64,000 nucleotides of DNA from CAZIRF01 sp964541755 (GTDB taxonomy: Bacteria; Spirochaetota; Spirochaetia; Treponematales; Breznakiellaceae), in NCBI GenBank assembly GCA_964541755.1, contig CAZIRF010000002.1:62001-126000 (forward strand), read 5' to 3'. Under the pieces are notes generated by a model that ran no database searches, was not told where the DNA came from, and worked only from the letters and a program-made list of their open reading frames with translations. Both the position numbers and the translations under genes were made by a program. Below, in pieces: positions 26,597-35,891 of the stretch. Each line of letters starts with the position of its first letter. Within the stretch, counting starts at the first letter, position 1.

Positions 26597-27724
26597 TTAT
26601 CGGGAGAGCTCCGACAGGGGAATTGCCCCGGGATTTTCAACCTCTCCCTCGACCTTTGAAAGTTCCTCGAGGAGCTCTTTACCCCTTTTGGAGAGCTTGG
26701 CAGGTACTTTTATAACCAATTTGATGTAGAGATCACCCCGCCGGTTACCCGTTGGGACACCCTCTTCACGTACCCTCATCATCTTGCCGTGCTGCGTTCC
26801 GGCCGGTACCTTGATCTTGATCTTCTTGCCATCCAAGGTCTTGATCAATACTTCGGCACCCAAAGCTGCTTGAGTCATGGAGATAGGGACCGCACAGTAA
26901 AGATCGCTGCCATCCCGTTCAAAATACTCGTGAGGTTTTACCCTGATAAAGACAATAAGGTCGCCATACGGGCCCCCATTGGGCCCGGCGTCCCCCTGAT
27001 TGTGCAAGACAACCCGACGACCATCCTCGACGCCCGCAGGAATGGTAACCGCCAGTTTTTGTTTGGCCTTCCGCGTTCCACTCCCGCCACAGACGGAACA
27101 GGGATTCTCGATAATGGATCCTTCCCCCCGACAGGTGGAACAGGGAGAAGCGACAGAGAAGAACCCCTGACTGCGACGCACCTGGCCCGAACCGCCACAA
27201 CTTGGACAGGTCTTTCGTCCCGACCCGCCCGCAGCGCCGGTTCCCTTGCAGGAAGAACAGGCCTCGTTACGGGAATATTGAACCTCAATTTTGGTACCAA
27301 AAACAGCATCTTGGAAGGGAATTTCTATATCATACCGCAAGTTGGCACCTTGCGGCGGCCCTCCCGCATTGCGGGAGGAACGTCGACCGCCCCCTCCTCC
27401 TCCAAAGAAATTGTCGAAGATCCCGGAGAAATCCCCAAAGATATCCTCAAATCCGTGGAACGCAGAGGAAAAGCCTTGGCCACCGCCGCCACCCATGCCC
27501 TCGAGACCTGCATGCCCAAACTGGTCATAGGTCGCCTTCTTCTGGTCATCCGAGAGGACTTCATAGGCCTCCGAGGCCTCCTTGAATTTCTCTTCGGATT
27601 CCCGATTCCCCGGGTTCTTGTCCGGGTGATGCTGGACCGCGAGGCGACGGTACGCTTTCTTTATGTCGTCCTTCGAGGCCCCCTTCTGGAGGCCCAGGAC
27701 TTCGTAATAATCACGTTTTGCCAA
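26597..27724 (-). CDS. dnaJ: Chaperone DnaJ
   Basis: 375 residues in the type I order: J domain with the HPD motif (HHPDKN), Gly/Phe-rich linker, four zinc-binding CxxCxGxG repeats (CSSCKGTG, CPSCGGSG, CSTCRGEG, CSVCGGSG) and the substrate-binding C-terminal domains. It delivers clients to DnaK and stimulates its ATPase. It starts 14 bp after dnaK and ends the operon before a terminator. Confidence 0.97.
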   Translation of the reverse strand: MAKRDYYEVLGLQKGASKDDIKKAYRRLAVQHHPDKNPGNRESEEKFKEASEAYEVLSDDQKKATYDQFGHAGLEGMGGGGGQGFSSAFHGFEDIFGDFSGIFDNFFGGGGGGRRSSRNAGGPPQGANLRYDIEIPFQDAVFGTKIEVQYSRNEACSSCKGTGAAGGSGRKTCPSCGGSGQVRRSQGFFSVASPCSTCRGEGSIIENPCSVCGGSGTRKAKQKLAVTIPAGVEDGRRVVLHNQGDAGPNGGPYGDLIVFIRVKPHEYFERDGSDLYCAVPISMTQAALGAEVLIKTLDGKKIKIKVPAGTQHGKMMRVREEGVPTGNRRGDLYIKLVIKVPAKLSKRGKELLEELSKVEGEVENPGAIPLSELSR

Positions 27725-27738
27725 GGTTCAATCCCTTC

Positions 27739-29661
27739 TTACTTGTTGTCGTCGTCGTCAACCACTTCGTAATCGACGTCTTCCGCATTCTTGGTGTTTT
27801 CCCCGGCATCCGCACTGTCGCCAGCTGCGCCCTCGGTTCCCTCCGGTGCGCCCTGAGGTGCAGCATTCTTGTACATTTCCTCGGCGATCTTGTAAGAAGC
27901 TTGCTTGAGAGCCTCAATACGCTCCTTCATCTGGGCGATATCATTCGCTTCGATGGCTTGCTTGAGCTCGGCAATCGCCGCCTCGATCTTGGAACGATCT
28001 TCATCGGCGACCTTGTCGCCCATGTCTTTGAGGGTCTTCTCGGCCGAGTAAACCATGCTGTCCGCTTCATTGCGAACCTCGGCCCGCTCCTTCTCCTGAC
28101 GATCTTCCTCGGCATGGGCCTCGGCTTCACGTACCATGCGGTCAATATCGGAATCGTTGAGTCCCGAAGAGCTCTCGATGCGAATCTTCTGCTCCTTGCC
28201 GGTCCCGAGGTCCTTGGCAGATACATGAACGATACCGTTGGCGTCAATGTCGAAGGTCACCTCGATCTGGGGCACGCCACGGGGTGCCGGGGGAATACCC
28301 ACGAGGTCAAAACGACCAAGGGTACGGTTGTGCGAGGCCATTTCGCGCTCACCCTGGAGAACATGAATGGAAACAGCGTTCTGCGAGTCGGCCGCGGTCG
28401 AGAAGATCTGGCTCTTGCGGGTGGGAATGGTCGTATTTCGCGTAATAAGCTTGGTCATGACGCCGCCGAGGGTCTCAATACCCAACGAGAGCGGGGTTAC
28501 ATCAAGGAGAAGAACGTCTTTGACATCACCACCCAGAATACCGCCCTGGATAGCAGCGCCAACGGCGACCGCTTCATCGGGATTCACGCCCTTGTTGGGC
28601 TCCTTCCCGAAGACTTCCTTTACGATTCGCTGGACAGCGGGAATACGAGTCGAACCACCAACAAGGATGACCTCGTCGATCTGGGCGGCTGTAACACCGG
28701 CATCGGAAAGGGCCTTTTTACAGGGGTCCTTCGAGCGCTCGAGGAGGTCGTCGACCATCTGCTCGAACTTGGCACGCGAGAGGGTCTTTTGAAGGTGCTT
28801 GGGACCGCTCTGGTCGGCAGTGATAAAGGGGAGGTTTACCTCGGTAGTCTGGACCGCCGAAAGCTCGATCTTGGCTTTTTCGGCCGCCTCGCGAAGGCGC
28901 TGGAGGGCCATGCGATCCTGGGAAAGATCGATGCCGGTATCCTGCTTGAACTCGGCAACAAGCCATTCCATGACGCGGCGATCAAAGTCATCACCACCAA
29001 GGTGGGTGTCGCCATTCGTGGACTTGACCTCGAAAACGCCCTCACCAAGCTCGAGGATGCTGATATCGAAGGTACCGCCACCAAGGTCGTATACCGCAAT
29101 AACCTTTTCCTTCTTCTGGTCCTTGTTGAACCCGAAGGAAAGGGCCGCCGCTGTGGGCTCGTTGATTATGCGCTTGACCTCGAGACCGGCAATCTTGCCG
29201 GCATCCTTGGTGGCCTGACGCTGGGCATCGTTGAAGTACGCGGGAACGGTAATAACGGCTTCGGTTACCGATTCACCCAGGTAATCTTCCGCAGTCTTCT
29301 TCATCTTTTGGAGGGTAAACGCGGAAATCTCCTGGGGCGAGTACAGCTTGCCCTGGATATCGACGCGAACATCGTCTCCCTGCTCTTTGACGTGATAGGG
29401 AACGAGCTTCATTTCGCTCGTCACTTCGGAATAGCGGCGCCCCATGAAGCGCTTGATGGAGAAGATCGTGTTCTCCGGGTTGGTGATCATCTGGTTCTTG
29501 GCCGGCTGACCGACAACGCGCTCGCCCTTGCTCGTGAACCCGACAATCGAAGGGGTCGTTCGTCCGCCTTCGGCGTTCTGCAACACGACCGGCTCACCGC
29601 CGTCGAGTACCGCAACACACGAATTGGTGGTTCCCAAGTCTATACCGATAATTTTGCCCAT
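27739..29661 (-). CDS. dnaK: Chaperone DnaK (Hsp70)
   Basis: 640 residues: ATPase domain beginning GKIIGIDLGTTNSC, with VPAYFND and VYDLGGGTFDIS, then the substrate-binding domain and a C-terminal lid ending EDVDYEVVDDD, the typical acidic tail. AAGGAG six bases before the ATG at 29661 fixes the start. The 119-bp gap to grpE holds a hairpin and a TATATT element that could give a second promoter. The opposite strand is open over most of the gene, an effect of codon bias. Confidence 0.98.
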   Translation of the reverse strand: MGKIIGIDLGTTNSCVAVLDGGEPVVLQNAEGGRTTPSIVGFTSKGERVVGQPAKNQMITNPENTIFSIKRFMGRRYSEVTSEMKLVPYHVKEQGDDVRVDIQGKLYSPQEISAFTLQKMKKTAEDYLGESVTEAVITVPAYFNDAQRQATKDAGKIAGLEVKRIINEPTAAALSFGFNKDQKKEKVIAVYDLGGGTFDISILELGEGVFEVKSTNGDTHLGGDDFDRRVMEWLVAEFKQDTGIDLSQDRMALQRLREAAEKAKIELSAVQTTEVNLPFITADQSGPKHLQKTLSRAKFEQMVDDLLERSKDPCKKALSDAGVTAAQIDEVILVGGSTRIPAVQRIVKEVFGKEPNKGVNPDEAVAVGAAIQGGILGGDVKDVLLLDVTPLSLGIETLGGVMTKLITRNTTIPTRKSQIFSTAADSQNAVSIHVLQGEREMASHNRTLGRFDLVGIPPAPRGVPQIEVTFDIDANGIVHVSAKDLGTGKEQKIRIESSSGLNDSDIDRMVREAEAHAEEDRQEKERAEVRNEADSMVYSAEKTLKDMGDKVADEDRSKIEAAIAELKQAIEANDIAQMKERIEALKQASYKIAEEMYKNAAPQGAPEGTEGAAGDSADAGENTKNAEDVDYEVVDDDDNK

Positions 29662-29780
29662 ATCCTGCTCCTTGTCCTTGTCTCTCTCGAATATACTCAT
29701 CAAGGGGCTGCGGCAAAAAGACTTTTTGTCCCCGCTTCCCCGCTCCCGGTGGCACTTTCGGCAACCGGGTGTTGTTCACA

Positions 29781-30575
29781 TCATGTGGCGGCAGCACCGT
29801 CACCGGCAGGGGATCCCCCGGCAGCAGACGAGCCCTCACCAGAAGCCGCCCCATCAGTATCAGCCATGTTCCCCGAAGAAGACTCACCGGAATTTCCGGC
29901 TGCCGATTCGTCGGGCATGATGACGCGGACCTTCGCCGATCGAACCACGCGGTCCTTGAGGGTATAGCCCTTGTAGAAATCCTCTCCAACAACCGGCTCG
30001 CTCACATCCGGACTCTTGTCCATCATGATCGCTTCGTGATAGTTGGGATCGAAGGGCTCTCCGGCCGAATCGTAACGCACAAGGTTCCACTTGCTGGCCA
30101 ACTGCGAAACGAGCCGCTTTTCGATAAGAACAATCCCCTCGTGGAAGGATTCGAAATTCTTTGCGCCCTCGCTCGACTTGATGGCGCGTTCGAAATCATC
30201 AATAACCGGGATAAGGTCAAGCAGAAGACTCTGGTTTGCAAAGTCGATGGCGTCCTGCTTCTCTCGAGCCATGCGTTTTCGACTGTTCTCGAATTCAGCC
30301 GCTTTACGCAGGTACTGCTCTTTGATTCCCGACAGCTCGCCCTCAAGTTCGGCAATTTTCTTGCGATATGCTTCGATTTCGGCATCCTTGGCCGCCAAAT
30401 CGGCAGTCCCGGCCACGCCTTCCGTGGGGGAAGAGGCCGCTTTGGAATCGGCTCCCGCAGCAGTCCCGGAACCGGCGCCTGCCGCTCCATTGGAAGCGTT
30501 TTCCGCCTCCTGCTCTGCTGCAGCTGCCTGTGCCGCAGCCTCTTTCGCGGCGTTCTGTGCATTGTGTTTGGACAT
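29781..30575 (-). CDS. grpE: Nucleotide exchange factor GrpE
   Basis: 264 residues, longer than usual (about 190). The core (residues 80-215) is GrpE: long coiled coil with LRKAAEFENSRKRMAREK and the beta domain with HEAIM and DRVVRSAKVRV. Extra length comes from Ala/Gly/Thr-rich low-complexity ends (residues 5-70 and the last 45), unlike most homologues. Start at ATG 30575 with AGGA upstream. First gene of grpE-dnaK-dnaJ. No hrcA and no CIRCE element are seen here. Confidence 0.93.
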   Translation of the reverse strand: MSKHNAQNAAKEAAAQAAAAEQEAENASNGAAGAGSGTAAGADSKAASSPTEGVAGTADLAAKDAEIEAYRKKIAELEGELSGIKEQYLRKAAEFENSRKRMAREKQDAIDFANQSLLLDLIPVIDDFERAIKSSEGAKNFESFHEGIVLIEKRLVSQLASKWNLVRYDSAGEPFDPNYHEAIMMDKSPDVSEPVVGEDFYKGYTLKDRVVRSAKVRVIMPDESAAGNSGESSSGNMADTDGAASGEGSSAAGGSPAGDGAAAT

Positions 30576-30693
30576 CAGTACTTCCTGAAGCGTATTCTGC
30601 CCCTTCGCCGGGAAGGATCCCGCAAGCCCGGGGCGATGCGCGGTCGAAGCCAGACGGATATTCTCCATCCCGACTTCGGCTCGGCTATGAGAG

Positions 30694-30723
30694 AAAATAC
30701 GAACCGGCAGCGCCAAACGTCAA
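30694..30723 (-). promoter_or_regulatory. Probable sigma-70-type promoter of grpE
   Basis: TTGACG (30723-30718), 18-bp spacer, TATTTT (30699-30694), about 115 bp upstream of the grpE ATG and just after the metA stop. No heat-shock operator is recognised in the leader. Confidence 0.5.
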
Positions 30724-30743
30724 GTACTCTGTAAAATCGGCAA

Positions 30744-31661
30744 TTATTCGAGTGAAGAAAGATCGTAGGGGGTGGACTGATAGACCCGGTAATTCAACCA
30801 GTTCGCGTACAGAAGGTGGGCGTGGGCTCGCCACACGAAGGCCGGATCCCTGCCAGGGTCATCCTGCGGGAAATAGCGGGCAGGAACTGCCGGGGCCAGT
30901 CCACGCTCACGGTCCCTGTCCCACTCGGCCTTGAGGGTAAGGCGGTCGTACTCCGGGTGGCCCGTCACAAAAACCCGCCGGCCGTCACGGCTCTCGGCCA
31001 GGTAGATACCCGCTTCTTGTGATGTGGCCAGGACCCGAAGCGCCGGATTGGCTTCGACATCATCGAGCCGCACCCCGGTATATCGCGAATGGGGCGCGAG
31101 GAATTCTTCGTCAAAACCACGCAAAAGGGGTTCGGAGGGGTCGTGGATAGTATGAAGGTAGAGACCGTGGAGTTTGTCTTCAAGAGGATACTTGGGGATG
31201 CCATAGTGATGCCAGAGCGCCGCTTGCGCCCCCCAGCATATATGAAGGGAAGACCAGACCTTGTGGGTGCTCCAGTCCATGATTTGAACAAGTTCGTCCC
31301 AATAGTCGACTTCCTCGAAGGGCAGGGTTTCTACCGGGGCACCGGTAACCACCAAGCCGTCAAAACGCTCGTGGAGGACTTCTTCAATACTCAAATAGAA
31401 GGTATCAAGGTGTTCTGCAGGGGTGTTTTTCGACTCGTGGGTAAGGGTTCGAATGAAGCGGACGTCTACCTGAATCGGGGAGTTGCCCAAGAGCCGCAGA
31501 ATTTGGGTTTCCGTAACGATTTTGGTGGGCATGAGATTGAGAACGGCAATTCGCAGGGGCCGGATATCCTGATGCTCCGCGCGTTCGGCACTCATGACGA
31601 AGATGTTTTCGTCCTCCAGGGTTTTTCGCGCCGGAAGGGAATCGGGTATGCATACCGGCAT
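30744..31661 (-). CDS. metA: Homoserine O-acyltransferase MetA (acetyl-CoA type predicted)
   Basis: 305 residues. Activates homoserine for methionine synthesis. The nucleophile Cys142 (HICWGAQAAL) and GHPEYDR motif are present. Residue 111 in TGAPVE is Glu; studies of MetA show Glu at this position favours acetyl-CoA while Gly (as in E. coli) favours succinyl-CoA, so an acetyltransferase is predicted. GGAGG seven bases before the ATG. Third gene after mtnN and luxS, linking methionine synthesis to recycling of S-adenosylhomocysteine. Confidence 0.94.
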   Translation of the reverse strand: MPVCIPDSLPARKTLEDENIFVMSAERAEHQDIRPLRIAVLNLMPTKIVTETQILRLLGNSPIQVDVRFIRTLTHESKNTPAEHLDTFYLSIEEVLHERFDGLVVTGAPVETLPFEEVDYWDELVQIMDWSTHKVWSSLHICWGAQAALWHHYGIPKYPLEDKLHGLYLHTIHDPSEPLLRGFDEEFLAPHSRYTGVRLDDVEANPALRVLATSQEAGIYLAESRDGRRVFVTGHPEYDRLTLKAEWDRDRERGLAPAVPARYFPQDDPGRDPAFVWRAHAHLLYANWLNYRVYQSTPYDLSSLE

Positions 31662-31720
31662 GTTGTATCCTCCGCGTATATATTACTTATTCAGTAAGCC
31701 ATGTCAAGCGGGCGGGGAAA

Positions 31721-32212
31721 TCAGTTGCTTCGGCAATCCGGGTACTCGAGATTGCTGGGGCCTACAACCCGGAGCACCTCAATGAGGAATTTGCGCGCTT
31801 CCCAGACGGCCATGGCAGGGTTATGGTCCAGCCAGTTGCCACACTCGACTTCGCTGGCGCCGGGGAGCGGGCCGGAAAAAGCCGCTATCCACTCAAACAT
31901 TTCGCGAACGAGGGGAAGCGCGGCCCTCGAGTCCAGGCTGCCCTCGAGGACGAGGTAGAGGCCAGTGCGACAGCCCATCGGCCCGAAATATACAATTCGG
32001 GTCTTCCACTGCGGATGATTGCGCAAGAAGGTGGCCCCCAAATGTTCGAGGCTGTGCAGGGCGGGGACATCGACCGGGGGCTCGCGATTGGGTTCCTTGA
32101 GCCGGATATCAAAGGTGGAAAGAATGGTTTCGCCAAAAACATCACGGCGGGACAGGTAGAGCCCGCGTTTGAGTTTGGTATGGTCTATCGTAAAGCTTTC
32201 AATCTTGTCCAT
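31721..32212 (-). CDS. luxS: S-ribosylhomocysteine lyase LuxS
   Basis: 163 residues. The metal-binding HSLEH (His53, His57) and Glu56 are in HSLEHLGATFLRN; the second site Cys lies in VECGNWLDH, and GPMGCRTG holds catalytic Cys81. It cleaves S-ribosylhomocysteine to homocysteine and the precursor of autoinducer-2. Between mtnN, which makes its substrate, and metA. Whether the AI-2 signal is used cannot be told; no lsr or luxP gene is present here. Confidence 0.97.
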   Translation of the reverse strand: MDKIESFTIDHTKLKRGLYLSRRDVFGETILSTFDIRLKEPNREPPVDVPALHSLEHLGATFLRNHPQWKTRIVYFGPMGCRTGLYLVLEGSLDSRAALPLVREMFEWIAAFSGPLPGASEVECGNWLDHNPAMAVWEARKFLIEVLRVVGPSNLEYPDCRSN

Positions 32213-32238
32213 ATTGTTGGTTTCCTTTTATAACGCGC

Positions 32239-33015
32239 TTATTGAACGGAGACCTCGTCTGCCGCATTATCGATGGATCCCCCTGCTTTCGAAACAGGGA
32301 CCGATTTCCAGGACTTGAGCATTTCCATGACCAAGGCTGATGAATGGCGGGCGGCGAGCGGCAGGAATTCGTTGAAGAGCATGGGAGACTCCTTTCCGGC
32401 AATATCGGACAGGGCCCGAACCACCAGGAATGGAACATGCATCTGGAAACAGACCTGTGCGACGGGGGCGCCCTCCATCTCGACAGCCCGCAAGCCGGGG
32501 AAACGGGAGCGAATGACAGAGATGTGGTCGGGATCGTGTACGAACTGATCCCCGGAGCCTATCTCGCCCCGGTGAACGGAAAGGCTTGCCGGCAAAACAC
32601 CCTGTTCCGCCAAGCTTTTTGCTGCCGCTTCGGCAACCTCAAGGAGCTGTACATCTGCCTCGAAGGCGGGCGGGAGCTTGGGAACCTGACCGGGCTCGTA
32701 GCCGAAAGCCGTCACATCGACATCGTGATGGCGCAGCGCCGTGGACAGGACGATGTCGCCGCAGGATTGAGCGGGGCCCAGGCCGCCGGCCGAACCGGTA
32801 TTGATAAGGGCTTCCGGCCGGAAGCGGTCTATCATGAAGGCCGTCCCCACGGCGGCATTCACCTTGCCGATACCACAGAGGGCGAGTACCGCTTCTGTCC
32901 CGGCGAGGGTGCCGGCCCAATAGGTCTGGCCGGCGAGGGTGCGAGTATCCCGAACCGCCATGTGGGAGCGCAGTATCTCTATCTCCTGTTCCATGGCGGC
33001 AATTATTGCAATCAT
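32239..33015 (-). CDS. mtnN: 5'-methylthioadenosine/S-adenosylhomocysteine nucleosidase
   Basis: 258 residues. Typical start MIAIIAAMEQEIE, substrate region NTGSAGGL, VSVHRGEIGSGDQF, VEMEGAPVAQVC and ALSDIAG, with the catalytic Asp in SDIA. It hydrolyses SAH and MTA, feeding S-ribosylhomocysteine to LuxS. AGGAG six bases before the ATG at 33015 sets the start; the frame is open 22 codons further up. First gene of mtnN-luxS-metA. A TATACT box lies 10-20 bp upstream of the Shine-Dalgarno sequence. Confidence 0.95.
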   Translation of the reverse strand: MIAIIAAMEQEIEILRSHMAVRDTRTLAGQTYWAGTLAGTEAVLALCGIGKVNAAVGTAFMIDRFRPEALINTGSAGGLGPAQSCGDIVLSTALRHHDVDVTAFGYEPGQVPKLPPAFEADVQLLEVAEAAAKSLAEQGVLPASLSVHRGEIGSGDQFVHDPDHISVIRSRFPGLRAVEMEGAPVAQVCFQMHVPFLVVRALSDIAGKESPMLFNEFLPLAARHSSALVMEMLKSWKSVPVSKAGGSIDNAADEVSVQ

Positions 33016-33232
33016 TTCCAGCTCCTGGGGCAAGTATAGTAAACCCGGCGCCTTTGGGCTATATTTTCCAATCGCAAACAAGGGTTAACGCACACATATC
33101 GTCGCCAAAACCGTGGCAGGCGACGTAAAATGCGTTATCTTTGATATGTAGCCATTACCACCGGTGGGCAGCCTTGCGACGGCCCACACCATTTCGCAGC
33201 CCACACTTTACCGGCAGGGCGAGGAGAGCGCT

Positions 33233-35890
33233 ATGTACCGACCATCAAATCAAACTGCCAAAAAGTTTGCCCGGCTCGCAGGGCTCCTCATATTGAGTGG
33301 AGGCCTTCTGGCCTCCTGTGACGGGTATTCCTTTATAACGGATGTCCAGGTAAAGGCAGACCCACAGTATACCATCCCGACAGGTGAAAAAACCGTAAAC
33401 CTGCTGGAGATGGAAGACACGGGCTTCGACATCACCCAAACACTGGCAGACATAGGCGCCAGCATGGGAGGGACGGCAAGCCTCTACCGTACAAGCGATA
33501 CAGATGAAGAGATGAAGATTCTCCTCCACATGCCCATTGCGGAGGTTCCCCTCGATTTCCAATCCTACCTCGGCGACATGGACTTTACGACCGAATTGGT
33601 ACAATCACTCGAAGAGCAGTCTTTTACCATTCCTGAAATAACCTTCCCCTCAACCACCATACCGGGGGCAGGAGCCGGAACCAGCTTCGACATAAACGAT
33701 CAGATTCTCTCGAGCCTCAATAGCGGGATGCAGGCGATTTCCATAGATATCCCGGAGCCAGGTGATAACGGGCCTCTTAATGTCTCGCAAACCGTTGATC
33801 TTGCGACAAGCGGCTACACGGAAGTCACTTTTGTCTCCGGCTTCCTCGAGATTCCCATGACGCTCATTACAAGCAGCGCAGACTTCACCATTACGATATC
33901 AAGTGTTGAACTCATATCCGGCGGGACAACGGTAAACAGCAACACTACAGAGCATACGCTCTCTCAAGCCTCTAATACCACTACTATCAGTATTGATCTC
34001 GCTGGTGTCACACTCAACAACAGTCCGCAAATAGCCATTACCATGAGTGCAGAAGGCGGCACTCATGACGCCACTTCCCCTATTGTGTGCACACCCGGCT
34101 TTGGCGGAACAACGGCAGTCGATGCAGTTTCCGGCCTCTCGTTCAGTGAAGAGTTCTCCATCAACAACACCCTGCCGCTTGGGGAAACGAGCGCCTTCGT
34201 AAGTGCCATCATCGAAACGGGAAGTATCGACTTGAGCGGAGACTCCATCCCCTCCGAGTGGTACGGATTTACCCAGACCTTGAACCTTGGTATTACCCAG
34301 GCTGATGGCCTCAACATAGCGGCCGCGGACTACGACCCCGCAAATGACCATATCGTCCTGAATAATCAAACCCTTTCCTCCGAAGACATCACAATCGCCG
34401 GCACCCTTACCATAAGCGCCGTTAACGCCACGCTTACCGACCTCCAGTCAAGCACCTTCGAACCCTCTTACACCTTGGATGGCGGGATAGATTCTTTCAC
34501 GTCTATTCGCGTCGCCATGGCAGAAGGCTTCGCTCCCACCCTTTCCTTTAGCCAGGATATGGCATCCATGGCAGAGTGGGTATCATCGATAACCTTCACC
34601 AAAGTTGGCGTTTCAATAGGCATCGTGAACGGCCTCCCCGTCGGTAACGACATTACCGTTACCGTCAACTCGACAGCACTTGAGATTGACAGTACTCATA
34701 CCTACGCTGGAGCCGGCCCCGGGGCAACGGAAGATATCCAAGAGTTTGTCTCTTCCAACCTTACCCTTTCGCCCCTGCCGGCAAACCTCGATTTCGAGGC
34801 AACTATCGGCTTGGCCGGTTACCATAGCGAGGACAACACCTTAACGCTCAACAACATTGTAACGGGAACGAGCTATACCTTTGGCGGTGCTGTTTCTGCC
34901 ATCGCAAACTGGGAGAGCGCAAACATCACGGCGCCCGCAGGAACCGGCATCGAGGGCACTTTCCCCGATGACGGATCCGGCATGAACCTCTCCGAACTCG
35001 GCGGATTCCTGCCTGAAGGGGTCGACTTCGCCGAGATCCCCGTTTACCTCTACATGAACGGCGCCCCCGAAGGACTCAACCCGAATATCAGCCTCAGCGC
35101 CACGTATACGGGAATCACCCAAGACCTCCTTGAAAATGCCATTATAGCCAACGCAGCCCTTCCAGACCTGACCCCCGACCCCACCAACGAAATGTTCATC
35201 ACCCTGGAAGAGGGGAGTCTTTCGACAGACTCAATCACAACCTTCATTACAAACAACCCGGATCCTGGCCGTCCGGACCTCTCGGGGATTCTCAACAGCC
35301 GGCCCTTCGACCTTGTCATGGGTTACAACCTTAACATTACGAATTTAGAATTGGTTTCGGCTAATTTGGATGAAGTCGCAAACATCACCGCCGACCTCAT
35401 CATCGTGGTGCCCGCATCCTTTACCGTACCGGATGAAGGGGTTCCCGTCACCGCCATTAACGACATGATCGTCATCGAATCGGACGTATTGGGAAGGACC
35501 TTCCCGTCCACAGGGGACGAGGAGTTCGGCATCGAAACAGCCCTCGACTTCCTCACCGGGATCAGTGTCAACATTGATTACGTCAACAATACCGGAATAA
35601 GACTGGAAGCACGGGTAAAGGCCTACCCGGATACAGCGGATCCGCTCAACTACGCCATCAACGAGAGTATCAATCTCGAAACAGGCGCAGACAGCAAGGT
35701 AATTGCATTGACCACAGAAGAACTCGCCCTGGTGCAGGAGGGCCCCTTCATCCCCGAAATTGAATTATGGATACCGGAAGGAACCCACACATTGAGCAAC
35801 AACCCGGAAATAACCCTTACACCGAGTATTACTGTAAACTCCGACATCGATTATTCGATTGATTTGGGCAGCATCGGGGAGGGAAACTGA
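33233..35890 (+). CDS. Large beta-rich lipoprotein of unknown function
   Basis: 885 residues. The basic N-terminus and hydrophobic LAGLLILSGGLLASC give a clear lipobox (LASC), so the mature protein starts at a lipid-modified Cys. The rest is acidic and rich in Ser, Thr, Asn and Ile with alternating patterns suggesting several beta-sandwich modules, with no catalytic motif recognised. GAGGAG six bases before the ATG at 33233 sets the start. It ends one base before the beta-barrel candidate gene, so the two are surely co-expressed and may form one envelope structure. Confidence 0.85.
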   Translation: MYRPSNQTAKKFARLAGLLILSGGLLASCDGYSFITDVQVKADPQYTIPTGEKTVNLLEMEDTGFDITQTLADIGASMGGTASLYRTSDTDEEMKILLHMPIAEVPLDFQSYLGDMDFTTELVQSLEEQSFTIPEITFPSTTIPGAGAGTSFDINDQILSSLNSGMQAISIDIPEPGDNGPLNVSQTVDLATSGYTEVTFVSGFLEIPMTLITSSADFTITISSVELISGGTTVNSNTTEHTLSQASNTTTISIDLAGVTLNNSPQIAITMSAEGGTHDATSPIVCTPGFGGTTAVDAVSGLSFSEEFSINNTLPLGETSAFVSAIIETGSIDLSGDSIPSEWYGFTQTLNLGITQADGLNIAAADYDPANDHIVLNNQTLSSEDITIAGTLTISAVNATLTDLQSSTFEPSYTLDGGIDSFTSIRVAMAEGFAPTLSFSQDMASMAEWVSSITFTKVGVSIGIVNGLPVGNDITVTVNSTALEIDSTHTYAGAGPGATEDIQEFVSSNLTLSPLPANLDFEATIGLAGYHSEDNTLTLNNIVTGTSYTFGGAVSAIANWESANITAPAGTGIEGTFPDDGSGMNLSELGGFLPEGVDFAEIPVYLYMNGAPEGLNPNISLSATYTGITQDLLENAIIANAALPDLTPDPTNEMFITLEEGSLSTDSITTFITNNPDPGRPDLSGILNSRPFDLVMGYNLNITNLELVSANLDEVANITADLIIVVPASFTVPDEGVPVTAINDMIVIESDVLGRTFPSTGDEEFGIETALDFLTGISVNIDYVNNTGIRLEARVKAYPDTADPLNYAINESINLETGADSKVIALTTEELALVQEGPFIPEIELWIPEGTHTLSNNPEITLTPSITVNSDIDYSIDLGSIGEGN

Positions 35891-35891
35891 T

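Noticed and set aside
27718..29967. A 749-codon open frame on the plus strand opposite dnaK and grpE
   Set aside because: The minus strand encodes unmistakable DnaK; the opposite frame is open because of codon bias and has no recognisable domain.
30576..30743. CIRCE/HrcA operator upstream of grpE
   Set aside because: No TTAGCACTC-N9-GAGTGCTAA-like repeat is present; only a sigma-70-type promoter is seen.
31662..31720. TTACT-N5-AGTAA repeat between luxS and metA as an operator, or a SAM riboswitch
   Set aside because: The half-sites are only 5 bp and the 59-bp gap is too short for a SAM riboswitch; it could be chance.
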